Shown here piece after piece: positions 10,793-23,329 of a stretch of DNA of 64,000 nucleotides. A program made the position numbers and the translations under genes. The notes beneath the pieces are model-generated. The model was not told the DNA's origin, did no database searches, and saw nothing but the letters and a program-made list of their open reading frames with translations. Every line of letters begins with the position of its first letter. Position 1 is the first letter of the stretch. Where the stretch lies: NCBI GenBank assembly GCA_010909165.1, contig VJWM01000025.1, positions 2,294,001 through 2,358,000 on the forward strand, read 5' to 3'. Source of the stretch: Anthoceros angustus (Eukaryota > Streptophyta > Anthocerotopsida > Anthocerotales > Anthocerotaceae).

Positions 10793-13755
10793 ATGCCAAC
10801 TATGGAGCTGTTGCGAGTGCCGTGTGTCCCTGATGTCCAAGCATCAGGTAGTCTACACGGCGTGTCTGCCTTGCACCAGCAGTTTCAGGATTCCTACTGC
10901 AGATGGCCCCCCTCCACTTCCCGGGCAGCCTTGTCCTTAAGCTCGGTTCAGGTGTGCACGCCTGCACCCAAATGCAGGACGGTCAGGGCCTCTTGGACAC
11001 ACCAGCCTCACCGGAAAGATGCTTCTCTCCTATCAGGCGTGGGAGTAAATTTTGTAGAAGGTGGATGGATGCACCAGCACCAGTCTGCTGGTCGGGCCAG
11101 CAAGCTCTGCAGCCAAGCATTCGCCCAACGACCTGAAGGCTTTGGGAACAGGTGAACTTGGAGTCTGTGCTTTGTTAAATCTTTCAGTCTGGATATTAAG
11201 GTAGTGAACCTGAAGGGCCTCATATTGATGGTGCAGACAGGGGAAGCAGGGTGAGAAGCGGGGCAAGTATGAGGAAAGGTCTGCTCGTGATCACCGAAGG
11301 ACGGCTGGGAATGTGGCATCAGTCATGTATGAAATTGTCTGCTCATGAGAGATATGGCTTGCCAAATGCTGGAAGTGGAGGGTAGTCCTAACGTGGGTTG
11401 TCGGCACTGTGTTTCAGTGATGCCGGCTCGGGGCCTGAGAGGCGATCATACAGTGCTGTTGAGGTGCTGGATCAAGATTCGGATGACGAGTTTGACGATG
11501 TCGAAGACAAACTGAGACGGTTTGCAGCAGCCATGGCGAAGAATGACGGCCCCACGGCCCAGGAAATTTTGGAAGACATGAGGTGTGTAGAGTCATATTG
11601 TATCAATGTTACGTGTACTGAGGAAGGGCCACGCCAGCTCTTTAGAGTAATTCCTGTTTTTGCGGGAAGGTTGATGATTGTTGGGATTGGTTGCCCTCGC
11701 AGGGGCTCCTTCTCTACAGAGGAATTGCGAGACATTGAGGACATGGTCGACAACACCAATGAGTTAGAAGCAGAGCTGCAGCAACTCTCAGATACAGTTC
11801 TAAAAATGATTGACGAGGGTGATGAAGAAACAGCACGTGCTTTGCTCGAGGCTAATTACGAGGCTGTGTTAGAGCAGTTGGAAATGGGTATCGAGGGTGT
11901 GGAGCAGGCAGCTATGCTGGACACGTTGGCTCAGTTGCGCATGAATCTTCGTGATTTAGAAGGCATCGAAGATCTGCTTGACCAGGTGCACTGCTGTTAT
12001 GCTTTGATGTGAGAGTCTTTCTTGGTGAGCCAACTGCTTGTGGCACGTACTTTTACAACTTCTGACTGTCATGTATAAGCAGATCAAGCAACTGATGGAC
12101 AAAGTAGACTCAGGCCCGGGCCCTGATCCTATGGTTGACACCATTTTGGACGACCTTGCCAGCATGTACACAGCTATTGGAAGGCCGGAAGATGCATTGC
12201 CACTTTTCAGACGAAGCCTTGAGATTCAAGAAGACTTATTGGGTGAGCTGAAATATGCAGGCTCTTTCGTTTCTATTGTAAGTCAGAGGAAGACACTGTT
12301 TTTGACAAATTTGAAACAGACTGTAGTGTCGAGGTGTTAAGGCTGTAAACCAGAAGCTATCACACCGGAAGTGACTCGCTCTGTCATTTGCAGGCAATGA
12401 TAGTCCTCTCTTGGTGAAAACACTTCTGGGATTAGCCGCTACTTACCAGGAAATTGAAGCAGGAAACAAAAGCATAGAAGTGTATAGGAGAGCCCTGTCC
12501 ATATTGGAGAAGCACAGTGGCCCAGAAGACGAATCTCTGACAATTCCCTTGACTCATCTCGGTAACGTCTGTTTAGAAGCTGGCAAAGTGGACGAAGCTG
12601 AGGTCTCCATGCGCAGGTCCCTCAAATAGCTTGTTATGCTGCTGTTCAGTGACAGCTGATGTATCTGTATTAACTAGTCTATTGTTTGCAGAGCCCTAGA
12701 CATTGTGACCAAGCTGTATGGGGAAGGGGATGGACGTGTTGGAATAGCAACTTGTGCGCTGGCCAAAGCGAAGTGTGCCAAAGGTAGCCAGTGCTGTTCA
12801 GTTTTACCATCGTCTTTGTGCAGATGGTAGAGTTTCTGAAAGGTGGTGCTTTTGCAGGGCAAGTTGACGAAGCTATCCCTTTGTTTAGAAAGGGCTTGGG
12901 TATGTTAAAGGGGTCTTCTTCTCTTGAAGATCCAGCAGTGGAGACAGTCAGGACTGATCTAGCTGAACTTCTCAACTATCTAGGAAGGTAACTTCTTGAT
13001 TCCTGATTTCTTGTTGTGATGTCTGTGGCGCACGGAGTGTTTTTGGATGCAATTTTTCAGTGTGCCCAAGCATTGAGCTTGCTAGTAGTCTGCTGTTAAA
13101 TGCAGGGATGATGAAGCACAGAAGCTGTGGGCTGAAAATCTAGAAGCCTGTGAACAACGTTTTGGCCCTGATGATTCACGTGTTGTACCACACCTTCAAA
13201 ATCTAGCAACTTCATACGCCAATTCTGGCGACTTTGAAAAATGTGTGCCCTTGCTTGAAAGGTCAGTGAAGCTGGTTGGCGATTGTTTTGGCTCAAATTC
13301 GCCAGAAAGTTCTGTACCTCTAGAGTTCCTGGCCACTGCGCTTCATCATCTCGAAAGGGATAAGGAAGCTGAGTCCATTGCGCGGAAGGCTTTGCAAATT
13401 CGTGAGAGTGCTTTTGGGAAGCACGACCCAGCAGTGGGTAAGCACCCTGCCAGTCATTAGCTTTCCGATTTCTTCTCAGCATATGCTCATTCTGATGCAG
13501 CGGTGTATTTCAGGTGAATCTTGCAATTGTCTTGCTTCAATACTTCACTCTATGGGCAGAAACAGTGAAGCAGAATCTCTTATGAGAAGGGTCTTGGCCA
13601 TTCAGGAGAAGGAACTGGGCCATGATACCCCAGAGATTGGTCTGACTTTGGAATTGCTGATCATGTTACTGGATAGTCAAGAAAAGTTTGCTGAGATTGA
13701 GCCACTCTTGCAAAGGGTACGAAGGATCCACATGCAGGCTGGCGCTGAATTATGA
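10793..13755 (+). CDS. TPR (kinesin-light-chain-like) protein, probably chloroplast-targeted
   Basis: Nine exons, all consistent in phase: 10793-11151, 11418-11582, 11703-11985, 12083-12242, 12394-12616, 12692-12783, 12858-12987, 13106-13437 and 13514-13755. They give 661 residues. The first ~120 residues are rich in Ser, Ala and Arg with few acids, as in plastid transit peptides. An acidic stretch ('DQDSDDEFDDVEDK') follows. From about residue 270 there are roughly nine 40-42-residue TPR units of the kinesin-light-chain type, for example 'YTAIGRPEDALPLFRRSLEI' and 'LERDKEAESIARKALQIRES'. Such proteins are scaffolds for protein-protein binding; the partner is unknown. Intron 2 (120 nt) has no stop, so an unspliced read-through frame exists. 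The gene converges with the TBC gene. The first exon is the least certain part, but it splices in phase to exon 2. Confidence 0.82.
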
Positions 13756-14259
13756 AAAAGAAGTGAACGCAGTCTTGTCAAGTCGTTGTAAAAGCACAGC
13801 GCAATGGCTGTCGTCAGGTGGCAGGTCAGTTCAGTGTGAACCCGCAAAACAGTGAGAGATATGGTTAAGGAAGAGCTGGGCTATGCTGCTAGATAGCACA
13901 ACGTGTGCTGTAGATGCGAGTGGTTCAACCCCCGAGCTTCTGGTCAGCCGGATGCTATGTGTTTTCAATGGTGAATGTGGGTCGAAGATATGTCTGGCAT
14001 ATGTTCTCTTCTGCTCACAGTCCTGATAGTGAGTGAGGTGGAAGAAACTATGGTACTCTGTTACTTTGCGAGCTCTTCATACCGGGCTTTGCCACCCTGT
14101 TGTCTTTCTATAGTTTGCACTACCAGAGGTCTGCCTGTGTGCAGAAGCCTACATTCATTTCACAGGCTTCTTGAACTTTTCTAAATCATATAGCCAAAAG
14201 CAAGGCTCTGTACAGGGCTTATTGCATTATTGTATGTACAAAGAGGACGGAAAGGAATA
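13756..14259. other. Convergent 3'-UTR interval
   Basis: This interval lies between the stop of the TPR gene (+) and the stop of the TBC gene (-). It must hold both 3' UTRs. No further gene or repeat is seen. Confidence 0.6.
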
Positions 14260-17200
14260 TCAGTTTTCTTTCTCAAAATGTGCAAACGATGGAGGTGTGC
14301 CAGGGGCTATACAAGCAGCACCTCTTTCTCCAGCATGAATGCACAAAGCCTCTGCGTCCCGCAAAGTAGATTCCAAATCAATGTGCCCGCTCAATTCGTT
14401 GATAAACTTCAACAAAGTGTCAAATTCCATCTGTTCATCCATGATTTTCCTTCGGTGACGTTTCAATAAGGCCACACACATGTAAAGGTGAAAGTGTTCT
14501 GTCAGGTGCCGGCTCCAGAGTACTTCCCAAAGCCGCAGGACATTCTGATATTCAAACTCCCTGCGAGAAAAACAATCAGCCACTCGAGGGTCCATCATGC
14601 ACTGCTGCCCCAAAACCAGCATTCTTTAGCGTACCTTTTGAATTGAATAAGGATCCATCGAAAACAAAAAAAGTAATTGAGACAATCCACTTGATGGAAG
14701 TAGCTATGCAGCGGTGCATCCAATAGCTGCACCAACTGCAAAGACCCAAATCGAAGTCAGCAAAATTAGCTAGCCAGATGCACAGGAGACAAAAACAGAA
14801 GCCAAGACCAAACCTTGGAGAGAGCCAACAGCTGTGAGTGCATTCCAGTCTGATCGCGGTGGAAGTTAGGGGCCAGACGTTCCATCAAGGATGCAAAGCA
14901 CCAAAAAGACTCTGACTCATCCTCCATAACATATAATATAGGAGACAGAAGGTCACTCATGCCCTGTATATGAAGACAGTGCAATGGGGTTATGGCATGC
15001 AGTACAGGAGGCAAAGAGTCACTCATGCATTGTAGCAAAAGGCAATGCCATGGGTCATGATCAAGCAGCCTACTCTAAATACTGATATGTCCAACAAGGA
15101 GTATCGCAGATATGCAAGCTCACTTGACAGTATCCCAAATCAAAGTTGTAGAATGAATATGTAATCAGAATGTTGCGAAGTAATATGACGTTGGGATTGT
15201 CATCTCCATCATAAAAGCTCAATGTACGGTCTGTCCGCACCTACATGGCAGCTTGTGCTTAGAACTTGCAGATTGATCACAAACAGAAGATGCCATGCAG
15301 CAGAAGGCTATGAGAAGTCATTTACCACATCTTTCTCAACACGACTCTTCCTCTCACGGAACTTGGCAAAGCGCTTAGCTTGCTCTTCTGTGACGCTCTG
15401 CATCCAACGCATCTTAAGGGACCTAACAACTTACAAAACCTACCCTCAGCAGCAAAGAGAACTTTACATAGATGTTTCGTCACACCTGCCATTGAGACTT
15501 TAATGTTTGATACTCTTCTCTTTTTTTTACCACCAGCATCTCTCTTTCCTTGGAAGTACTAGCATCGGAAAAATACCCCAGTAGAAACTTCCAAACCTGC
15601 CATGCCGTGCACATAAAAGAACTCAAGTATGTCCTGAGTATGAACCAACACGAAGACTGTGATCAGCTTTTCCTAGCCCATTACATACGTCACAAGGTCA
15701 ATCACCTCAGGTCTTAAGCTGGACTCGATGCCACCATAGAAAATTCTCTTCCTCAGCGCTTTCTCATCAACAACTCGGCCTTCATTATCCAAAAATGTAG
15801 CCCACTGCCGATTACAATAACACTCCACATTAGATAGACGACTGATACATTGGAGATGGCACACAAGTAGCGGCCACAAACACACCTCTTCAGCTCCCAA
15901 AGGTGGGGGCCTTGCTCGCCCCCAAACCAGTGCCGGTGGTTCAACCTATAAAACTCCAACAGATCTCTCTTAGCTCCCAACAAGTTAAGCCACTACATGT
16001 TTAGACACCTTTAACATTGTTCCCTATAAAACCAGCATGAGGAGATACCAATAAGCATATCTTACACTCGCAGGCAAGGGAATGCCCAGATCTCCCATTT
16101 GCAAGAGGTTGGTTTTGGAGGGTAGTACCTGCAAACCGTCCACAAGCTCAAAACTCCCTACATTAGTAGACGCCTCCTCATCTGGTCCTGTCACCTGAAC
16201 TTGCTGTCCCTGTGTTTGACACTACAACATGTTTACTATTTCATTTCACCACAGCCATCAACCGACCTTTGCGACCAGACTCCTGGTCTAAGTACGATCA
16301 CAGCTAGTATTTTCATCCACCAGAGCCCCTGAGCATACTTCTAACCAATCAGGCTTCAAAAGGACTTCTATCGACACCACTCTATTAGCCTTACATTGAA
16401 CTCAAAGTAACAGTCAGGAGTGTTGCTACCTGGCCAACTTCTTCACGCGCTTCATCCAATGCAATGTTCGAAGTTCGTTCGGCAAGGTCTGCTACCTGCG
16501 GCTTTGCCCAGGTCACTTTTTGGGATGGAGCAGTCGGCCTTCGGGCCGGAACCAAACCCACATCATTGTCAGAGGGAAGCAGACGACCATCGCCAAAAAT
16601 ATCCCGAGCAAACTTTGTAACCAGGGAGAATTTTTCCAAGACTTGAATTGAGATGTCACGAACAGAATCTCCAGGTTTCTGTGCGGAGTGAACAGAAGTA
16701 TCAGTCTGGTGATCATCATCCCCCTCGGACACCGCAGCTGGAGTGGGAATCAGCGGCCAAGGGTCTCCTTCTGTTTTTGATGATTCATTGCCCAACACTG
16801 GCCCCTCTGTGAGCTCCAACGAAGTCAAGCTCCTCTGCAAACATCAGCAGCATAGTGAACTCGGATGGCAAGAAGACAACTTAAAAGTCTCAAGGGGCTG
16901 AACATAAATCAGCTCTGCATATACCTGAAGAGGATCCTGTACATCGTTCACAAGATAGACATTGGAATCCTCGGAGGACCTGCCATTTGTTTAAAGCTCA
17001 CCTCGTTCAAGTTCATCATTCAACCAATCCGACAACAAATACTGAATTTTCACCCCATGTAACAATCCTTACTTGACAAGAAGAGCATGCTCACGCAGCA
17101 CACTTAGGAACTCCCGAACACCCCCACTGTGAAAATACAGCGGCGGAAATGCAAGTCCTGCGTAGCCACATGCACACCTCAGTGAAAGGGAAAAATCCTA

Positions 17201-18048
17201 AAGGGTGGAGAGCAATAGTATCCAAAAGTAGACATTCTTCAGCATTTTGTGTTAAAGCACCGAAAACCCTTACCATTGGTCAACACAATGATGACATACT
17301 GCCACCCAAGAGGTGGTGTATGTTTGCGAATGGATCTCATCTCTGAAAGAGAAACAGCCCGAATTGTGTACAAATTCCTACCTGATAATGAGTCAGAGCA
17401 TCACATCATTAGAGGCACAGGAAGCTGAGGGGAAGGCACGGCGTCCCACGAGAACAACCAACCATCTTTCTGCTTCAGTACAAGACCCTACCCTTCTCAG
17501 AACCCTTCCCCGCACCCTTAGGCATGACTATCGACTCATCCTTAGAAACACCTCCCTTGACGTACGGGATCCAAGTCTGCAGCAAGCCGGAGGACAGACT
17601 CAAAACCCATGAGGTCACATCAATCCTGATCTGCTTTTACTTGTGCGAAGTATTAACATGCAAATTTGCTTCGATGCGAGCTCTGTGATAGGAGACTAAC
17701 CAGGAACAGGGAAGTTCCCTGCTTGACAAGCCGCAGGCGGCCTTTGATGCGTTCATTGGCATACTGCGTGGGGTGGACCCATACGTTATCCTTGAAAAAC
17801 ACCAGCTCATACAACTCCATCCCAGCACTGGTGCTTGCCTTCTTCGCATTCTCCTGCCAATCGAAGCAAGACTCTCGTCAAACTTAAACAGCGCGTCGAG
17901 CTCCACCACTCCTTCCATCCCTTCTCCCTCACGAACCTGCGGCACCTGGTGCCTATGTACTCTAACAATGCAACTCCGACATGGCTCAAGCCACAAAACC
18001 CTGAACCAGAGAAAGACCATATGCTTTGCGTACCTCCTCGGACGCCAT
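14260..18048 (-). CDS. TBC-domain Rab GTPase-activating protein (TBC1D15 / At5g52580 type)
   Basis: Sixteen exons in consistent phase, given from the start: 18048-18034, 17853-17701, 17576-17492, 17381-17274, 17157-17073, 16979-16925, 16834-16430, 16209-16066, 15945-15886, 15804-15706, 15596-15486, 15397-15326, 15240-15124, 14963-14814, 14735-14635 and 14560-14260. They give 686 residues, close to the roughly 690 I recall for the Arabidopsis protein. The N-terminal part is the DUF3548/PH-like Rab-binding domain ('KDNVWVHPTQYANERIKGRL', 'RSIRKHTPPLGWQYVIIVL'). The middle linker (exon 7) is acidic and variable. The TBC domain begins around 'WATFLDNEGRVVDEKALRKR'. The arginine finger sits in 'EKDVVRTDR' (about R466) and the glutamine finger in 'GYCQGMSD' (about Q503), so GAP activity should be intact. 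It would act on Rab GTPases in vesicle traffic. Exon 1 codes only five residues (MASEE) and is the weakest call. Confidence 0.9.
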
Positions 18049-19530
18049 CACGATGAGCCCAGGCCAGATCCGAGACAGCTTGCTTCAAGATGGTTTTCAC
18101 AAGACCTAAATACAATTAGTCTAGTGTAGATCGTCTAGATTGTTTGGAGAAAACGTGGCTTCCAAACACCGGCTGTCCGGCCCCGCCTTACGCGTCTGCC
18201 TCCTCCGGTATGTGAGCTCTCAGGAACCCATCCTATGTACATGCCTTGGCCTTATCTCACCAAATTCTTGTGATAGCTGTTGTATTTGCAATGCGTGCTG
18301 GAGCAGCCTTGACCGTCTACCAGTTAATAACAGGCTGCTTCGTAAACCGAATTAGTGATGTTAATTGTCTTCTCGTCCTGCATTCCATCGTTGGCAGCTT
18401 GTGGAACAGACGATCCGAGGTTGCCTCGTCACTCTTGCCTGCAGCTCAGTGCTGTTATGCGATGTGGCTCGTACTCGTCTGCTTCCTTCAGATGGTCTAC
18501 TTATCACAGCTGACGACTTCGCGTCAAAATCTGGCCGCCCTGCCTGTGCTTCAAACCAAATCTTTCTGACTTGCTCGATCTGCGCCGAGGATTGTGTTGG
18601 TAGCGTCAGAAGCACATTTTCCGTTTTCGCTTCCTGGCGTGGAAATCTGGTTCGTCGCATGTGCTAAGTTGCATAGGATATTCTATGGTCGATTTATCAT
18701 GTTTCAGCACCGTTTGTTATGTCTGGATATCGGCTTCTTTTTTTTCTCTTTTGGCCACACTTCGTCTTTTTAGGATATCGGCTTCGTCTACGGTGTTAGT
18801 TGTTGTTGTGTTTGTTGTGGACCTATGCACCTGGACCATTGCGGACTGCCTATTCCTTAAATCGATGTGAGTAATTTCTTTAAGCTGATGTCTGTAGTTC
18901 AATTTATCAAATTTTGTAAACTGAACGATGTGCCCTTGAAAGGATGTCCAAAGTTCAGCTCATCGCGTGCCAATTGGATTAGTTCAGTTTTGATTTGAAC
19001 GGTTCACTTTGAAAATTCAGGTGAACTAGTTAGCAAAATGTGGCTTCCTAAATAGGTGCATAGAATTGAATTAGAAAAAATAAATAAAAAGTAAAACAGA
19101 TATAAGTGAATTGGTGAAAAAAAACGGAAAGAAAAGTGCATATAAGTGACTAGTGAATCTAGATTATAAGATATAACTTTTCTTAGTTCAATTCCATCAA
19201 ACTACGCGTTCAGTTCAGCTGTTGAAATGGTAGAAACCCAACTGGCAGTTTATCATTAGTTAAAACCGAACTCAACTATACACAATAACTAATACTACAT
19301 AGAGAAAACAGTTAAACTCATCAAAAATTGATGAACTACGGCTATGAACTGTGAATTGTACAAATCGAATTATATACGCCTTCAAAAAGGCAAGCGTGAA
19401 CTGAATGATAATATTAATTTTCGTTACATCATTTGAATTTTGTTTTACTCGGCACTGTTTCATTGGCCATGTTCCCTAAGCATTTCATAGACGTTTTCCT
19501 GCCCAAATTATCGCTTTTGAGCATAGCTTA
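18049..19530. other. Upstream region of TBC gene, no further gene
   Basis: The proximal part is the presumed promoter and 5' UTR of the minus-strand TBC gene. Beyond about 18.9 kb the sequence becomes AT-rich with no open frame of interest. Confidence 0.45.
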
Positions 19531-19740
19531 ACTTGGGCTTGGTAAGCGAATATATGTGACTTAGGCTTGGTGAGTAAGTGTTTGCGACTTGGGTGCCAAG
19601 GCCTTGGTGGGCGAGTGTTTGCGACTTGGGTGTCTTGGGTTTGGTGGGCGAGTGTCTACGACTTGGGTGTCATTATGGTTGTCTTAGGGTTATAGCTTGG
19701 GCTTGGTGAATGAGTGTCTACAACAATTGGGTGTCGTTAT
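19531..19740. repeat. Irregular tandem repeat, ~45-50 bp units
   Basis: Diverged units carry 'gacttgggtg', 'cttggtgggcgagtgt' and similar words about four times. Spacing is uneven, so this is an old array. Confidence 0.6.
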
Positions 19741-20158
19741 GAGTGGGTTGTAGTTCTATGAACTAGCCAATGAAAATCGCTTTGATTGTCAAATGCCAAA
19801 GATTTAACCACAAAAGCATAGAGTCACTAACAACCTAAAACATTCATGTAGTTGATGTCTTGAACTTGAGAGAGACGCTAATAGGCCTTGGTGAGAGCAT
19901 TACCCTTCGCATTAGTGAGTTGGAAGAGCAAGACCACAATTTTGCCAATCTAACACGAGCAGGAACCCACAACCCTAATCGATAGCTTAGAACTTAATTC
20001 TGCCAAATGTATGAGTCGCTTATTTTATAAGCACCAAGGCAAGTAGGCGGGAGTTGTTAAACGACACGCAATAAGACAATCTCAATTAAATATGCTGAGC
20101 AATAGCTAAGAGGATAAGCGCAAGTAATATGCTTTAGGATACTCCTTACACATAATAA

Positions 20159-20384
20159 TATATTCTTAGTATATTTTTGGTATGTGCTGATGTCAATAGG
20201 ATATCTTAAGAATATGCCGATGCCAAGGGGTAGTATATGCAAACCATTCTACAGAGAACAAGCTCATATCATAGCTTGTTCTCTAGATATGCATTATAAG
20301 AGTGTTGTGAGGAGGCCAAAGCTATGATTCCGAGAGCAATGTGTTAGGAATTTGCATTGTTCTTGTGGGGAGCGTGTGTTTGTG
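20159..20384 (+). repeat. Dispersed LTR-like repeat, copy 2
   Basis: Colinear with 4262-4493. It includes the shared segment 'gaggaggccaaagctatga'. It lies just upstream of the 27-bp minisatellite and the gag relic. Confidence 0.6.
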
Positions 20385-20510
20385 TCATGACGTAGGAGCT
20401 ACTCTCTCCCATTGTTACAAGCTATAGTATCTTATGTACGCTAGATAGGCGTGCTAGGATTGATAAGCTTGCTAGGCAAGTTAAGCGATGGCAAGCCACG
20501 CAAGGCTTAG

Positions 20511-20847
20511 TGTACTAGGCATACTAGGTGTGCTAAGTGTGCTAGGCGTACTAGGTGTGCTAAGTGTGCTAGGCGTACTAGGTGTGCTAAGTGTGCTAGG
20601 CGTACTAGGTGTGCTAAGTGTGCTAGGCGACTAGGTGTGCTAAGTGTGCTGGCGTGCTAGGTGTGCTAAGTGTGCTAGGCGACTAGGTGTGCTAAGTGTG
20701 CTAGGCGTACTAGGTGTGCTAAGTGTGCTAGGCGTACTAGGTGTGCTAAGTGTGCTAGGCGTACTAGGTGTGCTAAGTGTGCTAGGCGTACTAGGTGTGC
20801 TAAGTGTGTTAGGCGTACTAGGTGTGCTAAGTGTGCTAGGCGTACTT
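20511..20847. repeat. 27-bp minisatellite built from three 9-bp sub-repeats
   Basis: About twelve units of gtgctaggc / gtactaggt / gtgctaagt. Because 27 is divisible by three, part of the array reads as an open frame coding a monotonous Val-Leu-Gly/Ser peptide (20644-20853). That frame is an artefact of the repeat. Single-base deletions occur in some units near 20625 and 20675. Confidence 0.92.
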
Positions 20848-21707
20848 ATGTGATGTTAGGCTTGCTAACATGATGTTAAGCTATGCTTAGCTCGTTAAGC
20901 AAACTAGGGACCCTTTGAAGCCAAGGTGGAGCTTGAAGAGTGTACCCAATGTTTGGGGGCAAGAGAGAGTCACCTGAAGAGGCCCAAGTCCCAAGGCTTG
21001 AGGCTAAGAGAGAGGACTAAGACCAAATGAGGGGTCTAAGCCCTAAGGCTTGAGGCCAAGAAAGGAGTTTGAAGGCAGAAGGCCAAAGAAGAACAAAGAA
21101 GAGAAGCCCAAGTTCCAAGGAGAGGAATGAGACTTTCCCAAGGGAGATTGGTCTTTTAAGGCCAACCAACCAAGGGAGAAAGAAGAGTAAAATACTCTTG
21201 GGCGCTTGAAAGTCGGATTTCAAGGCGGTAAAGAAGGAAGGGATAGTGTTTGGTGAATTATCTGATTATTGATAAAGGTTATCCACTCAAAACTCTAGCA
21301 TCTTGGCACCCCATCCCAGCACTGACCTGTGCATAGTACCTGAGATGCTTATTTACAAAGTTCTTACTATAATGGTAACCAACTCATCCATCTCGACTAT
21401 TTGCACAACCAAAGGAGAAGGAAGAGTATTTAAGTGGTGTTTAGGCACGCAACCCATAGATACTTAGAGGTTTCACTCACCACGATCTAAGCGAGCGAAG
21501 TGTGTAAACCTTGATTGAGCATTGTGACGCAGCCACTAACCACCTTGGAGTGCATGCTTGGACATACTCGATCCGGACATAGCTACCAACCAACCAGTCC
21601 ATCTTCAAAGTCCTAACTAAGTGAGAGAAGTACAAACACCTCAATTTTGGTACCAGCGAGGGACGTAGAGGAACCTAGCGACTCAATCAACCATCTTTGA
21701 AGGATCT

Positions 21708-22220
21708 ATGAGTACGAACACACAAAACACGTCGGTGCCGTCGGGACAACTCAGCGGAAGCGATAGCGAAGAGGACTTGTCTCTAGGAGTCGTTAAGGAT
21801 TAAATGGAGTTGTTCACGAGACGAGCGGGCACTAGAGGACTTCGTCGAGAAGTACGATGCAGTGTGTGGGAAGATGGAATTCAAGATCGGATACACGAAG
21901 CGATACGAATTCATTCAAATGTCGGAGTACTTGGAGGACGAAGCATTGGCGTGCTATCTGGAGCAAAAGATGAGGTTATAGAGCGGCACATCTCGAGAAC
22001 CACCGATGGTTCGAGCTCGTAACCAAGACACCTATAGTCGGGCGGTACATCGTATGGGAACAAAAAGCGGCATGAACTAGTGCAGCCAGAGCAGTGGTAC
22101 CAAGTGCGCAAGATCCCATCGAAGGGATGTTTGACTTGTGCCGCCTGGAGTTTCCCGCAAGCACAGATGAGAAGATCTCCAAGATAACACACTTCAAGCT
22201 GAAGTTAGTCGAGATTGTGT
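21708..22220 (+). pseudogene. Retrotransposon gag fragment
   Basis: The ATG at 21708 opens 31 codons ('MSTNTQNTSVPSGQ...SDSEEDL') and stops at 21801-21803. In another frame 'DFVEKYDAVCGKMEFK' and 'FIQMSEYLEDEALACYLEQK' follow. These have the character of a Ty3-type gag capsid N-terminal region (a stretch ending in 'ALAxYLEQ'). Stops and frame changes break it up. Gag assignment is by general resemblance. Confidence 0.45.
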
Positions 22221-22230
22221 AGGGTTTAAG

Positions 22231-23329
22231 TTTTCCTTCACGCCCTTCAGAGAGGCAAGAGGGCGGATTGGGGGCGGATCATCTTCGCTCGTATTGCTCA
22301 GGAGTCAAGGAAGTTGAGAACAAGAGGCCACCCCCATCAGCATTGTCCCCTATCATGCCGTGTGATACTAATCTTTGCACTTGGGTTTAGTGTTTGATTA
22401 GCATTAATTAATCTAATTAATTATCGTTAAGTAAGTAATTAGTGTTAATAATCTAATGTGCTTATGTTAATTAAGCATTGATTAGTATTAATTAAACATG
22501 GTTAGCAATAGCTAAGTGAACTGCAGTTGTTGTGGTTGTACGTGGGGTATGGCTGTATAATGTGATAGGAGTATAATGTGACCGGACGCAAATGACGTGC
22601 TCATAAAAGGTATCGATCCACCGCATCACCCTTGAGGTGGCATGGCCTAGAAAGGGCTATCCGTGTAGAAAATGGTGCATATGAAGCAGCAGTGAAACCG
22701 AACAATCGTATCAGCGGCGTCACTCGCGTGAATGCTTTTACCGGTTTACGCACAAATAGAAACCCGAGGTGATGTGGAAGGTAATCTCCCACAGGTGCGC
22801 AACTTCTCCAATCGACAAGCATCGTGTCGATTACGTCGAGATAAGGCACAAACAACAATTCCTATCGGGTCTCACCAAAATTCAAAGAATCTTTTCCATT
22901 TCATTCCTCTCCGCATCGGTATACATATGGTCTCTCACCAAATCGTCAAGCGTCTGGACAAGGTCGGTGCTGCCAGACACCATCAATCTCCCTTTGCGTG
23001 ACAGTGAGGTCAAACTTGCATGTCACCACCTGTTCAGGAGAAATAAACCTATTGTTAAACTTGTACGGTCCAAATAAACCTATTGTTAAACCTATTAAGC
23101 GCGAGAAATCTATTAAATCTACGTTGAACGTGAAAAATCGATATATCTATCTTCCATTTAAGGACTGCAATAATTCTATGAGGACCGCTAAGTGATCTTT
23201 TGATGTACATTAAGCATGTTGTGTCATAAGCTTGAAAGTATTTTATAACCAGGATTTTATAAAAATTTAAATATATATTCTAAAATAATATTAATACAGA
23301 GTTTTACACAATGGGTTTTATGCATGCGT
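22231..23329. other. Intergenic sequence, probably older retroelement debris
   Basis: A very AT-rich stretch with 'attaattaa' words lies at 22390-22510. A short direct repeat of 'aaataaacctattgttaaac' occurs at about 23040 and 23075. No gene is supported. Confidence 0.4.

Larger units (their letters stand above)
20090..22230 (+). mobile_element. LTR retrotransposon relic (gag-type), degenerate
   Basis: A plausible 5' LTR/leader (including the repeat shared with 4262-4493 and an internal minisatellite) precedes 'tggtaccagcgag' near 21650. That resembles the initiator-Met tRNA primer-binding site TGGTATCAGAGC. A gag-like frame starts at 21708. No protease, reverse transcriptase or 3' LTR is seen. 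The outer limits are approximate. Confidence 0.5.

Noticed and set aside
11583-11702. Reading straight through as part of the TPR exon
   Set aside because: The 120-nt segment lacks stops but has good GT-AG ends, and removing it yields a smooth acidic helix region; it is treated as an intron.
20644-20853. A 69-residue Val/Leu/Gly/Ser repeat peptide
   Set aside because: It is a translation of the 27-bp minisatellite; single-base deletions in neighbouring units break the frame.
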